A stretch of 64,000 nucleotides of DNA from Elymus sibiricus. Taxonomy: Eukaryota; Streptophyta; Magnoliopsida; Poales; Poaceae. Where the stretch lies: NCBI GenBank assembly GCA_039707655.1, contig CM077666.1, positions 395,021,886 through 395,085,885 of the forward strand, in the 5' to 3' direction. The notes below the pieces were generated by a model. The model had not been told where the DNA came from. It ran no database searches and worked only from the letters and a program-made list of their open reading frames with translations. Each line of letters opens with the position of its first letter. The stretch's first letter is position 1. This document shows, one piece after another, positions 45,230 through 58,682 of this stretch. Made by a program: the position numbers and the translations under genes.

Positions 45230-48200
45230 ATATGGGCTTAAGTCCAACAGTACATAACAGCCCAGCCCGGCAGGGCCTTTTCATTCCTCTCGCCAGAGGA
45301 GGAGCAGCGCCATGGCGTGGCCTCTGGCCGCCCGTCCACGCGCCGATGTTCCTTGTGTCGACCATCCGAGGCAAGTTGGAGATGCATAAGACCCTCCCCG
45401 ATGCCTCTGACGAACCCTAACCATCACTTTCCCCCCACACTCGCTCACCCCTTCACTTTCTTGGACACCCAACATAGTCGTCGCCGCTGCCTCGCCATTA
45501 ACGCGGCCACCGGCCACCTCGTGCCACCGGGAGTTGTCCAGGAGGACCACCGACATTGCCTTCTTCACCTACGTGCCTCGAATCAAGCTAGGACGCCTCC
45601 GAGGCTCGCCATCGTACTCTTGTTCCCGCCATGGCCACCGCATCTCGTCGATGAGCGCGACGCGTTCGGCCACCCACGTGCCTTCCGACCATGTCCACGA
45701 ACCCCCCTGTGAGCCCCTCTGCCGATCCCACTCGTTTGCCCCTTCGATCTGCTCCGTTTGCCGCCGTTGCCTGGAGCTTGCCGTGTCCGCGCGCGTCGGC
45801 TACTGCTGCCTGTGGCTGTGCTGCTTTGCTGCTCTTGGCTGCCGCTGTTGCTTCATGCTGCTGCTGCTGCTTGCTACTACTGCTGCACTACTTGCCGCTG
45901 CTCTGCTGGCCGCACTGCTGCTGCTGTTGGCTGCGCTGCTGCCGTTGCCACTCCCGCGCGTGCCTGCGCTGCGCTGCTGCAGCTCCTGCTAGGTGCTGCC
46001 GCTGCTGCCTTACTGCCACTGCCGCTGCTGATGGGCATGGCCTTGGCCATGGCCATGGCCGTGTGCAAGTGAGTGTGTGTTGTGTGTGCGTGTGTGAGTG
46101 TGTGGCCGGCTGTGCCACAGCCGTGTGTGGCCGGCCCTGTGTAGTTAGCGTGTGTGTGTGCGTGAGTATGTGTGCGGTGTGTGTGCTTAGGTTAGTCTAG
46201 CTTAGGATTAAATTAGTGCTAAGTTAGTCTAGTAGTAGATGACATGTAGGCCCCCCTTTAAATAAGTTAGATTTATTTATTTGTTTAGGTATAGCCTATG
46301 ACATGTGGGCCACCCCTTCTCTATTTGACCAGTCAAATTTGACTTGGTCAAACTCGTATTAAAACAATTTCAGAAATTTCAGAAATTTCAGAAAATCGAA
46401 TAAACTTCGAAAAATCATAACTAATTCATACTAACTCGGATGAAAATAATTTATATATGAAAAATGATTAGAAAAATATAACAAATCCAAATATGTCATT
46501 TGTTTGCATGACAAACACTCCTAGCATGATGAACATGGAACAATTGCATCCGGACCAATACCGAGCATAATACCTGGAGCTGGGAAAATATTTCCGAATA
46601 TTTTCCCTCTTATTTGAAAACGTCTACTAATGCATTAGAACACCCCTAGCACTGCATATTGCCATGTCATTCATTTGTGCTGCATTGTTTTCCGTGTATT
46701 TATTGTTTCTTCCCCCTCCTTCTCTCTGGATAGACCCTGAGACTGCCGACGACACTACGGAGTATGACTACGTCCTCGACGACTAGACCCCTTCAGCAGA
46801 GCTTCCAGGCAAGCAAACCCCCTTGATCATCCAGATATTGCCTACTCTTTCTCTCTTATGCTTGCATTAGAATTGCTTCTGTTATTGCTCTGATAGCTCC
46901 TATTATGATGCATAGCCTGATTTCGTCGCCTACGGTTGATACCTACCTGTTGACCTATGATGCTTAGTTAGCTATGTTGTTGATCCATCTGTGGCCCTTC
47001 ACCTTGTCCGTATGCTATGCTGGTTATTGGGCCGTGATCACTTTGGGTGATGATCATGGATATACTTTCATTACTGCAATACTTATAAAACTGTAAAGTC
47101 GGTTCGGCCCCAAGGGTACCCGCGAGAGAATAATATTAAAGACGGGTCGGCTCCAAGAGCACCCGCGAGTGATATTTTGGCGGAATGACAGGGCAGGCGG
47201 AGACCACCTAGGAGAGAGGTGGGCCTGGTCCTTGGTCGTAGTCCGTGGATTACCAAGTCGGAGCGACAGGGATCCTGTTCGTCTCTACGAGTTACTAAAA
47301 CACGCCTAACGGATTTGGGTATTTGATCTAAGTTGGCCACCGGCCTATACGCACTACCACCACGCGGGATAATGGTTTACGGGGCCCTCTACATTGTACG
47401 TTCCTTCCGAAAGCGATCCAGATGTCACAGTTCAGAGATGCGGGCTGATTGTTGGGGTGAGCTGGTTACGTCTGTGGTGTTTCCACAGTCGCGCTTGGGC
47501 CCCGGCCAGTCTTGCAACGTGCAGGAGTGCAGAGGGCAATGGGCCCAAGACCCCTTCGCACTTAGGATTTAGACCGGCGTGTTGACCTCTCTGGAGAGTC
47601 TAGGTTGGTCTACGGCGTGTCGATTACCCGAGGCCGGGTATTACCCAGCAAGTGTGTCCGGCCAGATGTAATCGAGCGTATTGGGTAACAGTAGTGTACC
47701 CCTCCAGGGAAGTAATCTATTTGAATAGCCGTGTCAACAGTAACAGGATGCTCGGAGTTGTATCCTGATCTACTACAACTATGAATGGATTCTGTTGCAA
47801 GGATAAACTGTTACTACTACTCTCGGGATCACTTTCTCGCAGGGTAGTCGAGGAAGGATCTCAGGGCATTGCTAATATATACTTAATATTATATGCTGCT
47901 GTGTTCTATTCTCTCCTGATGCAGCAAGATTGCTTCAAGATGGTAGTCTTCGATAGGCTAGGCCTTTCCCCCTCTGTTCCGGCATTTCTGCAGTTTAGTC
48001 CAAAGATATAGCCCCATTCCTTTGATACCGATGCATACTTAGTATAGTTCTGATGTAAGTCTTGCGAGTACTTTGGATGAGTACTCACGGTTGCTTTGCT
48101 TTCTTCTTTTCCCCTACCCGGTTGCTGCGATCAGATGACGGAGTCCAGGAGCAGGAGATCCCCGGAGGCACCTACTACTATGTTGAGCCCGCCGACCAGG

Positions 48201-48481
48201 AGTAGTTCGGAGGCCCTAGGCAGGAGGCCTTCGCCTTTTCGATCAGTGTCGCTGTTATGCTAGCCTTCTTAAGGCAAACTTGACTAATTATGTCTGTACC
48301 CAGATAATATTTGTTTGTATGACCTATGTATTCGGGTCCTCGTGACCCCTAGTTTGTAATATGAAGATTTATGTTTAAATTTGTATTTAGAGTTGTGTTG
48401 TGATATCTTCCCGTGAGTCTCTGATCTTGATCGTGCACATTTGCGTGTATGATTAGTGCACGGTCAAGTAGGGGCATCACA
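45230..48481 (+). repeat. 5' LTR, missing about the first 480 bp
   Basis: Begins at CATATGGGCTTAAGTCCAAC, exactly where the 3' LTR has its TATA box (52277-52282), so U3 and TATA are lost. Contains a GC-rich leader with CTG-rich triplet runs (45835-46030) and a TG-rich stretch (46070-46185). Open frames up to 169 codons there are low-complexity by-products and occur in several phases. Ends GGGGCATCACA at 48481. Confidence 0.82.
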
Positions 48482-48484
48482 AGT

Positions 48485-48496
48485 TGGTATCAGAGC
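48485..48496 (+). promoter_or_regulatory. Primer binding site
   Basis: TGGTATCAGAGC, the standard initiator Met-tRNA primer site, three bases after the LTR end. Confidence 0.92.
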
Positions 48497-51400
48497 CGAC
48501 TGCCTGTAGGAAGCCCCCTTCCGATTCCTTGGTCGAAGTTGAGTCTAGTCTTTGAAAAACTATTTTACTAACATTGTTGTGTGGCTTACGGGCCCACATC
48601 GCAAATGGATGGGATTAGGATCTTTTATTCCTCTTCCTTACTCTAGGATTCTACTCTCTCCTCTATTCGGGTTAAAATTTTACTAACTCTAACGCTAGGT
48701 TCTCGTAACCATTTTCTCCCGGAGAGCCACTTGATACAGATGTTCCCGCTACTCTTGAAGTACCAGATGGTTAGGAAGACACTCTCCGATGAATCCCCAA
48801 GGCCCTTTTGCCGACCACTCTTGCAATTCTTTACCATCGATAAATCCCTGTGGATAACTGCACATAATTGCCGTTCATACATTCATCCCCAGTTGCTCAA
48901 GTGTTTCACAAAATACTTCGTATTGCTAATCGATCTTCCGATAATCCTCTGCAACCTATTACTCTTGAAACTCTTGACTGCCTGCACTATGGCTAATTCC
49001 ATATGTCCAGTAATCTTCGTTGATATCCTTTGTCATTATCATCTTGAGTCCCTCGATTCAATACATTTGCAAATACTTGCAATCATCAGTCGATTCTTAG
49101 AATTCATCCTTCCGGCTCAGACGTCATTTTGCACATGAGCAGGTTCTCGGCCAATCAAGTTGCAGATGATTGTGCCTCTAAGTCGAGTTAGCTTACTCAT
49201 CTTTGAACAGAGCGACTGCTTCTGATCCCCCAATTTGGAAATCATAATTCCTTTGTATTTAAGCTTCGAATGATTTAGATGTTTCTATAATCCGATGCTT
49301 TTGCATCCTTTCTTCTTCTGATTGAGTACCGATACTCATATCAGATCCTTTGTGGACCGCCATATCCTTTGTTGGATTATTATCCGATAGTGTCCTTCAT
49401 ATTCAATAACCTTTTGAGTTCTTTCCCTGATACATACTGCCTTGGGTAAATTGTATCCTCTGCTTTTGTCAACCATGCTCTTCTTTCGAGCTTGAGTTAA
49501 TTACTCCTGAAGTTCGTGGTAAATGTTTCTAAGATGCCCTGATGGATTGAACCTATGCCTTCCCTAATCTCTGTGAACCCAAAAGTTTTCATGGGTCATA
49601 CCCTACTGGCGTTTCGTCAGATAAAATTTCAACACTACAACTCCTTTGAAAACGAGAAGTGAATGAAAGGTTATGCATTGAAGAAGTGGGAGTCGAACTT
49701 GAACTATGTGTTCATGCCCATGGAAATGACGTAGACCATCACAGAAGCTTCTTGTAAAATATTTAATCATTTGCATAATTCTTTCGGTATCATTAAAATT
49801 TAACCCTTGTAGTTATGGTTCCGACCATGTTGTCCTTATTCAATATATCTGAAAGGAATCCATCCCAGTGCCTCGTCTATTTTTTTCCGACAAGGTTAAA
49901 GTATTTGCTGTCGCAGGTCAATGACCCAGTTCAGCTTCTATTATGTTCTACCTTCGAGTATCACCCCCTGGTATCTTGAGGGTATCATGTCATTGCACTA
50001 CATCTTATGAATTTTTGATGAAGTAATACCTTTCCCTGTCTTAGTCATTCCACGGGTTCTGGGTTGTTGTCAACCGAGAACACCGATTCGTGAATCAAAT
50101 CCACACTACAATTCAATACCCCTAGTAATTTGTTGATAGGAAATTTAAACTCAATCTTGTCATTCCTAGACTACCGCCTACATCCTTATCATGCTACCTT
50201 TGACCGTGCTACCTCGTCCTTCTTTGGTGCATGAATTTTTCAGACCGTGAGAAAGGCTTACGTTGAGTTTTCAACATCATTTTGTTATCTTGAAAAATAA
50301 CCCCGATTCCGAGCTTGCATCCTAGTTGTCGTTCCCATAACTTTCCACTTCGTCATTCCCTTGCTTGAGGCCGTCGCCCTTTGATTGCATCCTCTTGAAA
50401 CCTCTTGACATGATGTGTCATGATCATCGTCAACATTTTGGCTTCTTCCAAATTGTCAATTGAATTCATGATGAGAAATACCATCCTTGCCCCTCAATAA
50501 TTTGTATTATCATCGACAACATCCTTGCTTTTCCTTCCAGCATAGACTTGGTCATGTTTTGGACTATACCTTAAGTTCCATGCTATCTTGAAAATGTTCC
50601 ATGTGTTTTCTTGTGATCTTCAAACCCAGCCCTTGCTTAAAACATTAGGTCATTGCTACCCTGAAGCATGATTGTGGTACTCCTAGTATCAACAAGAACA
50701 TTGGAAGCGTAATGCTAAATGATTCTTGATCTATTATCCAAACACCATTGTATGGGTAAACATCATGATTCTTCTCGCCCCATTTACCTAAAAGGATATG
50801 CCCTTGCTGACTTGTCTTGGATATCATGCTCTGTTTGTTCATGCGAAGGATATATTCCTAATACTTGTGTATAAACACATTTTCCTTTCCATTGGTTTGT
50901 TTAAATCTGATAAACACATTTCCCTTTCCATTGGTTTGTTTAACCTTCCTTATGATCTATATGATCTAAGCAGTAATAATTCCCTGCTTATGTAAACACC
51001 TCAGTGTACAACTCAGTCAGAAAAACCCTGTTATTATTGCTGTTAACATTTCGGTAACCATTGATGGATGAGAACTTTGCCTATTGGTCTGCCTCATTTC
51101 AACGAGCAGGAAAATGGTTCTCTTCGTCCCTCGCCCTAGGTACCGACGCTATTGCCAACATAGTGGACAAGCTGTTCTCTGACAAGCCTTGTATCATGAT
51201 TGTACAAGATGTCACCAGCCTTCTTATTCTTGATCCACCCTAACTACAGTTCCACAGGACCGAAACCTGACTCTCCTGTACATCCCTGTTCCCAAAGTTA
51301 TTCCTCGCGCTTGGCCTCGTATGTAATTCACGAGCCATCTACCTTGAGATATTCAATCCGGTATCAGACGCAGTGCTTATGCCTGATGCTCTGGACCCCT

Positions 51401-51770
51401 TTTCATCATCCGTCATAGACATTGAATGCTTGCCTATCCGCTTGAAACTTCTCATACCTTCTTTTATTTCTCTCGATGTATTTCCCTGAGTTTCAACTCG
51501 AGAGATACTTTATACCTTCATCCCCTGAGATAGTTACCGGATGCCAACCTTTTTAGACATCCGTCCTTATAGTTTGCCCTCCTACCCTACTTGTAAGTAC
51601 GATGAAGTTCCTGAAGAAAAGATGCCAACTTCATCACGTTGCGCTGATGCAGAGAAATGAAGACACCAAACCCGATGGGCAGACTTCTTCAAGAAGAGTA
51701 ACCAAGACCGAGAAGACTTGTTAGAATTTTGTAACCAAACTTCTTCCCCTTACTCTACCTCTTAAATCTC
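48497..51770 (+). other. Internal region of the non-autonomous element, no coding signal
   Basis: T/C-rich sequence. The longest open frame is 135 codons (48731-49138), with no Gag, protease, RT or integrase motif. A 36-bp direct duplication lies at 50877-50945 (AAACACATTTYCCTTTCCAT). Likely a large non-coding derivative or a strongly decayed internal domain. Confidence 0.6.
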
Positions 51771-51785
51771 AGGATGAGATTTCTT

Positions 51786-51800
51786 TTAGTGGAGGAGATT
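51786..51800 (+). promoter_or_regulatory. Polypurine tract
   Basis: TTAGTGGAGGAGATT immediately before the LTR start TGTAACACCC at 51801. Confidence 0.85.
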
Positions 51801-54397
51801 TGTAACACCCCCAGTGGTTAACTACAGTAATCACCCTCTGATAATGCCAAGTCACCATGATTAACAAGCTTGATCAACAATTGGTTTCATATCACATTTG
51901 AAATTCCACTTCAAACAAAAATTCAAATAGCAAGTGAAATTTGAAAATCTACAAACGTGCAAGCAAAATAGTTCATCAAGTTGTAAATAATCCATAGGTA
52001 ATTATGGTTAAGGAAAACAACATCACTTGTTTTCTCATTTGGAAGCTATCACCCAAAAACAGTGACTAAAACAGCCCATTAAATCCATTTTCATTTAAGC
52101 AAAATTCAAATGAAATCATCTTGCCACCAATTTTTTTGTGGCAATACCAAATATTGCCTAGTATTTATTGAGACAAGATTCACATTATACAAAAGTAGTT
52201 TGGTGCAAAAAGAAATGCAAAACGGAGAGAAATAAATAAAACCGTAAAGAATAAAAGAAAAACCTAACGGCTACTGTATATATGGGCTTAAGTCCAACAG
52301 TACATAACGGCCCAGCCTGGCAGGGCCTTCTCGTTCCTCTCGCCAGAGGAGGAGCAGCGCCATGGCGTGGCCTCTCGCCGCCCGTCCACGTGCCGATGTT
52401 CCTCGTGTCGACCATCCGAGGCAAGTTGGAGATGCATAAGACCCTCCCCGACGCCTCTGACGAACCCTAACCCTCACTTTCCCCCACACTCACTCGCCCC
52501 TTCACTTTCTTGGACACCCGACGCAGTCGTCGCCGCTGCCTCGCCGTTAACGCGGCCACCGGCCACCTCGTGCCACCGGGAGCTGTCCAGGAGGACCACC
52601 GACGTCGCCTTCTTCGCCTACGCGCCTCAAATCAAGCTAGGACGCCTCCGAGGCTCGCCATCGTCCTCTTGTTCCCGCCATGGCCGCCGCATCTCGTCGA
52701 TGAGTGTGACGCGTCCGGCCACCCGCGTGCCTTCCGACCATGTCCACAAACCCCCCTGTGAGCCCCTCTGCCGATCCCACTCATTTGCCCCTTCGATCTG
52801 CTCTGTTTGCCACCGTTGCCCGAAGCTTGCCGTGTCCACGCGCGTCGGCTACTGCTGCCTGTGGCCGTGCTGCTCTTGGCTGCCGCTGTTGCTTCATGCT
52901 GCTACTGCTCTTGCGATGCTGCTGCTTGCTACTACTGCTGCGCTGCTTGCCGCTGCTCTGCTGGCCACACTGCTGCTGCTGCTGGCTGCGCTGCTGCCAT
53001 TGCCGCTCCCGCGCACGCCCGCGCCGCGCTGCTACTGCTGCTTGCTAGCTGCGCTACTGCAGCTCCTGCTAGGTGCTGCTGCTGCTGCCTTACTGCCACT
53101 GCCGCTGCTGATGGGCATGGCCATGGCCATGGCCATGGCCGTGTGCAAGTGAGTGTGTTTTGTGTGTGCGTGTGTGAGTGTGTGGCCGGCTATGCCACAG
53201 CCGTGTGTGGCCGGCCCTGTGTAGTTAGCGTGTGTGTGTGCGTGAGTATGTGTGTGGTGTGTGTGTGCTTAGGTTAGTCTAGCTTAGGATTAAATTAGTT
53301 CTCAGTTAGTCTAGTAGTAGATGACATGGAGGCCCCCATTAAATAAGTTAGATTTATTTATTTGTTTAGGTATAGCCTATGACATGTGGGCCACCCCTTC
53401 TCTATTTGACCAGTCAAATTTGACTTGGTCAAACTCGTATTAAAACAATTTCAGAAATTTCAGAAAATCGAATAAACTTTGGAAAATTATAACTAGTTCA
53501 TACTAACTCGGATGAAAATAATTTATATATGAAAAATGATCAGAAAAATATAACGAATCCAAATATGTCATTTGTTTGCATGACAAAGACTCCTAGCATG
53601 ATGAACATGGAACAATTGCATTCGGATCAATACCGAGCATAATAGTTGGAGCTGGGAAAATATTTCTGAATATTTTCCCTCTTCTTTTAAAACGTCTACT
53701 AATGCATTATAACACCCCTAGCACTGCATATTGCCATGTCATGCATTTGTGTTGCATTGTTTGCCGTGTATTTATTGTTTGTTCCCCCTCCTTCTCTCCG
53801 GATATACCCCGAGACTGCCGACGACACTTCGGAGTACGACTACGTCGTCGACGACCAGACCCCTTCAGCAGAGCTTCTAGGCAAGCAAACCCCCTTGATC
53901 ATCCAGATATCGCCTACTCTTTCTCTCTTATGCTTGCATTAGAATTGCTTCTGTTGTTGCTCCGATAGCTCCTATTCTGATGCATAACCTGATTTCGTCG
54001 CGTACGGTTGATACCTACCTGTTGACCTATGATGCTTAGTTAGCTATGTTGTTGATCCATCTGTGGCCCTTCACCTTGTCCGTATGCCATGCTGGTTATC
54101 AGGCCATGATCACTTTGGGTGATGATCATGGATATACTTTCATTACTGCAATACTTATAAAACAGTAAAGTCGGGTCGGCCCCAAGGGCACCCGCGAGAG
54201 AATAATATTAAAGACAGGTCGGCTCCAAGAGCACCCGTGAGTGATATTATGGAAGAACGACAGGGCAGGCGGAGACCACCTAGGAGAGAGGTGGGCCTGG
54301 TCCTTGGTTGTAGTCCGTGGATTATCAAGTCGGAGCGACAGGGATCCTGTTCGTCTCTGCGAGTTACTAAAAAACGCCTAATGGATTTGGGTATTTG
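51801..54397 (+). repeat. 3' LTR, interrupted at 54397
   Basis: Starts TGTAACACCCCCAGTGGTTA, TATA box at 52277-52282 (TATATA), then the GC-rich CTG-containing leader. The 5' copy continues GGGTATTTGATCTAAG at 47318 where this copy reads GGGTATTTG then TGTGGCACCCC, marking insertion of the next LTR. ATTTG (54393-54397) would be the left TSD; the right copy is outside the window. Confidence 0.82.
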
Positions 54398-56875
54398 TGT
54401 GGCACCCCGCCTGATTACCACTATAGTCAGACGGTCACCGCACATGTCAGCCCAGGAAATAACTCTGGCATGCGCTTTTACAACAAGTATCATGAACACA
54501 AACATTTCTATTAATGGGTATATGAGTCTTACATGGTATATTACAAGGGGAATGGCAGCGAAAAAGCTCTATCTAGGGCAGTATGATCCTGGTGCGGCTC
54601 CAATCCACAGGGATCTGACTGGGTTACTCTTCTAGCCCGCAAACACTCCGGCTCCTCGCTAGCGAACGTCGGATCCTTAGGTGAACCTGGCCACATTGAA
54701 GGCCACTGAGTACTTTTGAATGTACTCGCAAGCAAACCAAACCAACATATACACCAAGCAATGCAATCCATGGCATTCAAGCATGTACTTGTTATCTTAA
54801 CAGTATTAACCATTATGTTATGGCAGGATTATCTAGCAAGGTTAATCAGCATTAATCATCATGTCATCATAGGATTATCTATCATACTAACTATTGGAGT
54901 AAATTCAATAAGGTAAAGCATCTCAAGTAAATAATTCATACTCTGAGTATTCTCAAGATTCAAGTCTAATCCAAACTCTGTGGTCATCCAACCGCTCATC
55001 TCATAGCCATCAAATGTCTAGCAATCATACCTCTGACATCATCTGATGTCCATGCATTTGTACTGCAAGTTTGACAAGCCTTACCATTCTCTGGTTCAGT
55101 CTTAACAATAACATTTTATAGCTTGTTCCTCCAAACTCGACACAGACCAAATAGTGGCCTAATACGAACTGTCCATGACTGAGGACGCGGCTATTCGAAT
55201 AGATTTACACTTTGCAGAGGTTGCGCACTTTACCCACACCATGGAGCGCCTGGCCTCGTACTTTAGTACATGTTCCCATTCGGGTGGACCAATGCTGCTC
55301 CAATGAAACCTGCCTAACCCGTGCCTCTTCCATTGTACCACCGACAATCATACCCTCCCAGGGTCATGTCCTGGGTGGCCCCTGTGTCACCCCGTGACAC
55401 CTGCCACCGTCGTGGCCAACTAAACTGTCCCAAATGGGGACCGCGCACAAATAACTCAACTGGGCTCATAGGATTATCGTCGTCTACCTGATCAGGGCAG
55501 CACGCACGCATAACCCTCCCTATTTTGGTGGTACCGACAGAAGAGCACGCAGTCAGACAAGGTCAAGGCCGTCCCATACCGGCAAATGTGGTTGCACTTG
55601 ATGAGCTCGATTCGGTGACACTATGACTCGATCCAGCCGACGGAGGAGGTTGTCATTATTAAGTCACATTATTTTATTACAATACAACAGTAAAGCATGA
55701 TGAAAATATAACAACCTATCTCCATACAATATCACAACGAGTCACTAGTGCGATAATATGATGAGCATTAGCAGGTAATGTAAACAGCAAATTCAAATTA
55801 GCAGGAGTTTAATTATTACTAACACAGGCATATTCATTAATTAAACACGCAAGCATAACACAGAGGAATGCTTTAGGTCATATATTAGATGGTCAGCTTA
55901 CCTGGGGGCGTAGGAATACTCCGGAAGAAGTGCGATCACCTCGCGAAAGAATTCGCCAGAAAGGATTCTCTCTCGGGGGGGGCTGATAGAAGGGCAAGGG
56001 CAAAATGGTGATTTTAACAGTGTGGGAACATTATGAAAATGATGCCATCAGAACGGGCTCGGCGAACTGAAGATGTGGGCGTTGGATTCACCTGAATCAG
56101 AGTTACGAGCAAAAAGTTGTGGCCGTTCGTTCGATAGGCAGAAAAACAAACAGTGACTGTGCTTTTCTGCTCTTATCTAGTGAATGTCTGCAATTTAACT
56201 CTTTCACCGCCGGGCTGAAAACAGAAAGCGCATTTCAGACAATACGCTTTTAGAAAGAGAAAATGTATTCTTGCCCAAAGGAGTGACAGAATACGCCTTA
56301 GGATATGGAAAGCGTACTTTCGGGAAAATGCGTTTCCACTTAAATTGCGGGCCCAGCCGGCTGGGTCACTTATAGGCGGGCCCCACACCAGCTCTCTCTC
56401 TCCTCGTGGCCTCCTCCTCCTACCTCGTGATGGGGCAGACTAGAGGCGAGGTCGAGCGCTCACCGGCGCTCGCTCTGGCGGCACAGGCCGCCTCCAATGA
56501 AGCTCGAGCCATCGGCGGGCTCAGGAGGGAACGCCGCCTCCACTCTGGCCGGAAGCGGATGTCGAAGAGGGCCGGAGCGATGACGGCTTGGATGGCCGTG
56601 GGCGGCAGTTCCGGCGACGTCCCGGTGACCCGGGGGTTCCCCAAAGAGGTAGAGTAGTAGGGAGGGCTCGCCGGAGTTCGGGGGTTCGGCTGGTGCCAAA
56701 AGAAGGGAGGGAGGGGCCTTGACTTGCTCAAATTTGAGTAGAGACCGTCGGCGGTCATGGCGGGGATGTGAAGAAATCGGGCACTGGAGCGTGCACCTGC
56801 GGGCAGGGGAGAGAGCTAGGAGGGGGAGGAGGTTGCTGGGGTGCGGTGGAGGCTCGGGGAGGCCTCGGGCCTTGG

Positions 56876-56885
56876 CTATTTATAG
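56876..56885 (-). promoter_or_regulatory. TATA box of the minus-oriented LTR
   Basis: Minus-strand CTATAAATAG inside GGCCGGCTATAAATAGCCAA, followed downstream (toward 56400) by a GC-rich leader, the same layout as in the other large LTRs. Confidence 0.6.
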
Positions 56886-57004
56886 CCGGCCGAGACGTGC
56901 GGATAGGCACGTCCGCCTTGGCGGCCTTATCGCCGTGCTATTGCTCATGGGTGGTGTGGCTGGCTGGTTCCCGGCGTCGGGGAGCGGCCGACCTGACGAG
57001 GGGC

Positions 57005-57182
57005 TGAAAGCACATTTGCTCCCTTGGTGGTTTTGGTAATTCATAACAACATATATCTCATTGAACTAATGTCCATTCAAGATTAAGATTTCAGGATGTT
57101 CAATGATTGGCATGGCATGGACTAGAGACTTGAACCCCTCAAAATGCTAAGGACAAGGATTGGCAAAAGCTCAAGACTCTAG
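57005..57182 (+). repeat. 5' LTR remnant
   Basis: Nearly identical to 61259-61436 up to CAAAAGCTCAAGACTCTA, then abruptly different (GGGGGGATATCACATC versus CATTTTTGGTTTAGTG). About 1.4 kb of LTR plus the PBS are missing. Confidence 0.85.
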
Positions 57183-57699
57183 GGGGGATATCACATCTTC
57201 AACATCTACATGAAGTCATCATCGACAAAACCGAAGGTTAGTTCATCCCTCTTAGGGGGGATATCACATCTAGGGGGAGCTTTGCTCTAAGAAATTGAGC
57301 TAAAGCAACTCTAATGGTGTGAACACATTAATGCTTTATGTAAAAGTGGCAACCCCACTTGTGCTTAAACGATGAGTATGACCTATGATCAAATGTTCTC
57401 ATTTGGCTCCTAAGTCAATATACTCATATATAGATGACCTAGTCATCCCCATTGCTTGATAGATGCTAGAATTGGTTGTGCATGTTTGACACATATTTCA
57501 TTTGATATCTTATTGTGTGAGCATGTTGGTTTGCATGTTTTCATCATTAGAGGACATCCATTTGTTGTTTTGATTGTCTTGGTTTTTCTGGCCAAGTGGA
57601 TGTACACGAATGCCTAAGTACCTTCTCTAGCTATCTATGCTTTCTTGTCTCAAATTCTATTCTTGCTACATCACAAAAATTGAACAAGTCATTTTCAGA
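57183..57699 (+). other. Region following the truncated LTR, with PPT-like tracts
   Basis: Contains AGGGGGGATATCACATCT twice (57181 and 57254) and CTAGGGGGAGCTTTGCTC at 57271, resembling the TTTAGGGGGAGCTCTTGC at 61141. No coding frame. Its origin relative to the element is unclear. Confidence 0.4.
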
Positions 57700-58520
57700 C
57701 CCTCCGGGTGAGGAGCACTCGGAGCCACCGATCTGAAAGGGCTGAACCTCCAAAACCTTCTAAATGATTTCGGCCGAACCAATTCACTCAAACTCGGTCA
57801 AACCGAAATCACTTAGATCTATCTCGGTGCTACCGAATTGAACCATCTCAGAGCCACTGATGTGCTATACTGCGTGCAGTTACACATATCGGTGCCACCG
57901 AGTTGCTCAACTCGGCGACACCGACAGTGCACGGGTATATATATATCACGCGGACCGAACGGTTGAAATTTCTCGACCTCTCTCGTTCCCGCTCCCCATC
58001 GCTGCCGTCGCCCTTCATCTTCGGACTTCGCCGTCGTCTCCAGCGAGCTCTCGCCGTCGGATTCCATCGCCGTCAACGGGAATCTCCTCCGCCGTTGCCG
58101 CCGTAGAGGATCTCCACCAAGTTAGGGTGAGATTCGATCCCATTCGTGCTTCCCATTTCCGATTCAATGCATGATTGGACTACCTGAATTCATGCCACGG
58201 ATTGAGAACTCCCATTACACTGCAAACTCCGTAGATTAGATTCGAGTAAAAAATTTAGGTTTAAGTTTCCGCCGAATGCATCTCGGACCGACCGATTCGA
58301 AGTTTTCGGTACCACCAATTTGGCCTCTGGCCATAGCACTAGTACATCTCGGTGCCACCGAGTTGTGCGAATCGGTGAGACCGAAAGTAAATCTCAGTGA
58401 AACCCTAGCATCTCGGAGCCACCGAACCCCATCTCGGTCTGACCGAAATGGCGTGTAAGGTTTCGGTAGAGTGCTTCGGTATCACCAAGACGATTAACTC
58501 GGTCCATCCGATATGCATCC
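57700..58520 (+). repeat. Dispersed TCGGT-N4-ACCGA dyads upstream of the ORF
   Basis: At least a dozen imperfect dyads, for example CTCGGTGCTACCGAA near 57825, TCGGTGCCACCGAGT near 57890, TCGGCGACACCGA near 57913, TCGGTGCCACCGAGTTG near 58350, TCGGTCTGACCGAA near 58433. A TATATATATA box lies among them at 57938-57947, followed by a C/G-rich leader with CGCCGTCG repeats. Confidence 0.85.
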
Positions 58521-58682
58521 TGTGAAAACTTGAAACTAAGAGTTAAACTCAAATTTTATGAAAAAATATCTGCTTTTTGTGATGACTCATCTACTCTGCC
58601 CATACCTATCTATTCACAGGGTCAGCTCAACAAGATGTCAGACAACAGTGACAGTTAGAACAGGTCAGAGCAGCAGGCTGAA

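Larger units (their letters stand above)
45230..54397 (+). mobile_element. LTR retrotransposon, non-autonomous, 5' LTR truncated
   Basis: Truncated 5' LTR (45230-48481), PBS, 3.3-kb internal region, PPT, and 3' LTR from 51801, itself cut at 54397 by another LTR. The shared LTR segment (45230-47325 versus about 52282-54392) differs by many substitutions and small indels, a few percent by eye, so it is clearly older than the copia and Gypsy-type insertions. No gag or pol frame is recognised. From the LTR start TGTAACACCCCC and PBS type it is probably Gypsy-related. Confidence 0.8.

Noticed and set aside
45534..46200. Long Leu/Ala/Cys-rich frames (also 52367-53277)
   Set aside because: CTG-triplet-rich LTR leader gives open frames in several phases; differs between the two LTR copies by indels, so not a conserved gene.
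48731..49138. 135-codon frame in the internal region, considered as gag
   Set aside because: No Gag, zinc-knuckle or protease pattern; composition like the surrounding non-coding sequence.
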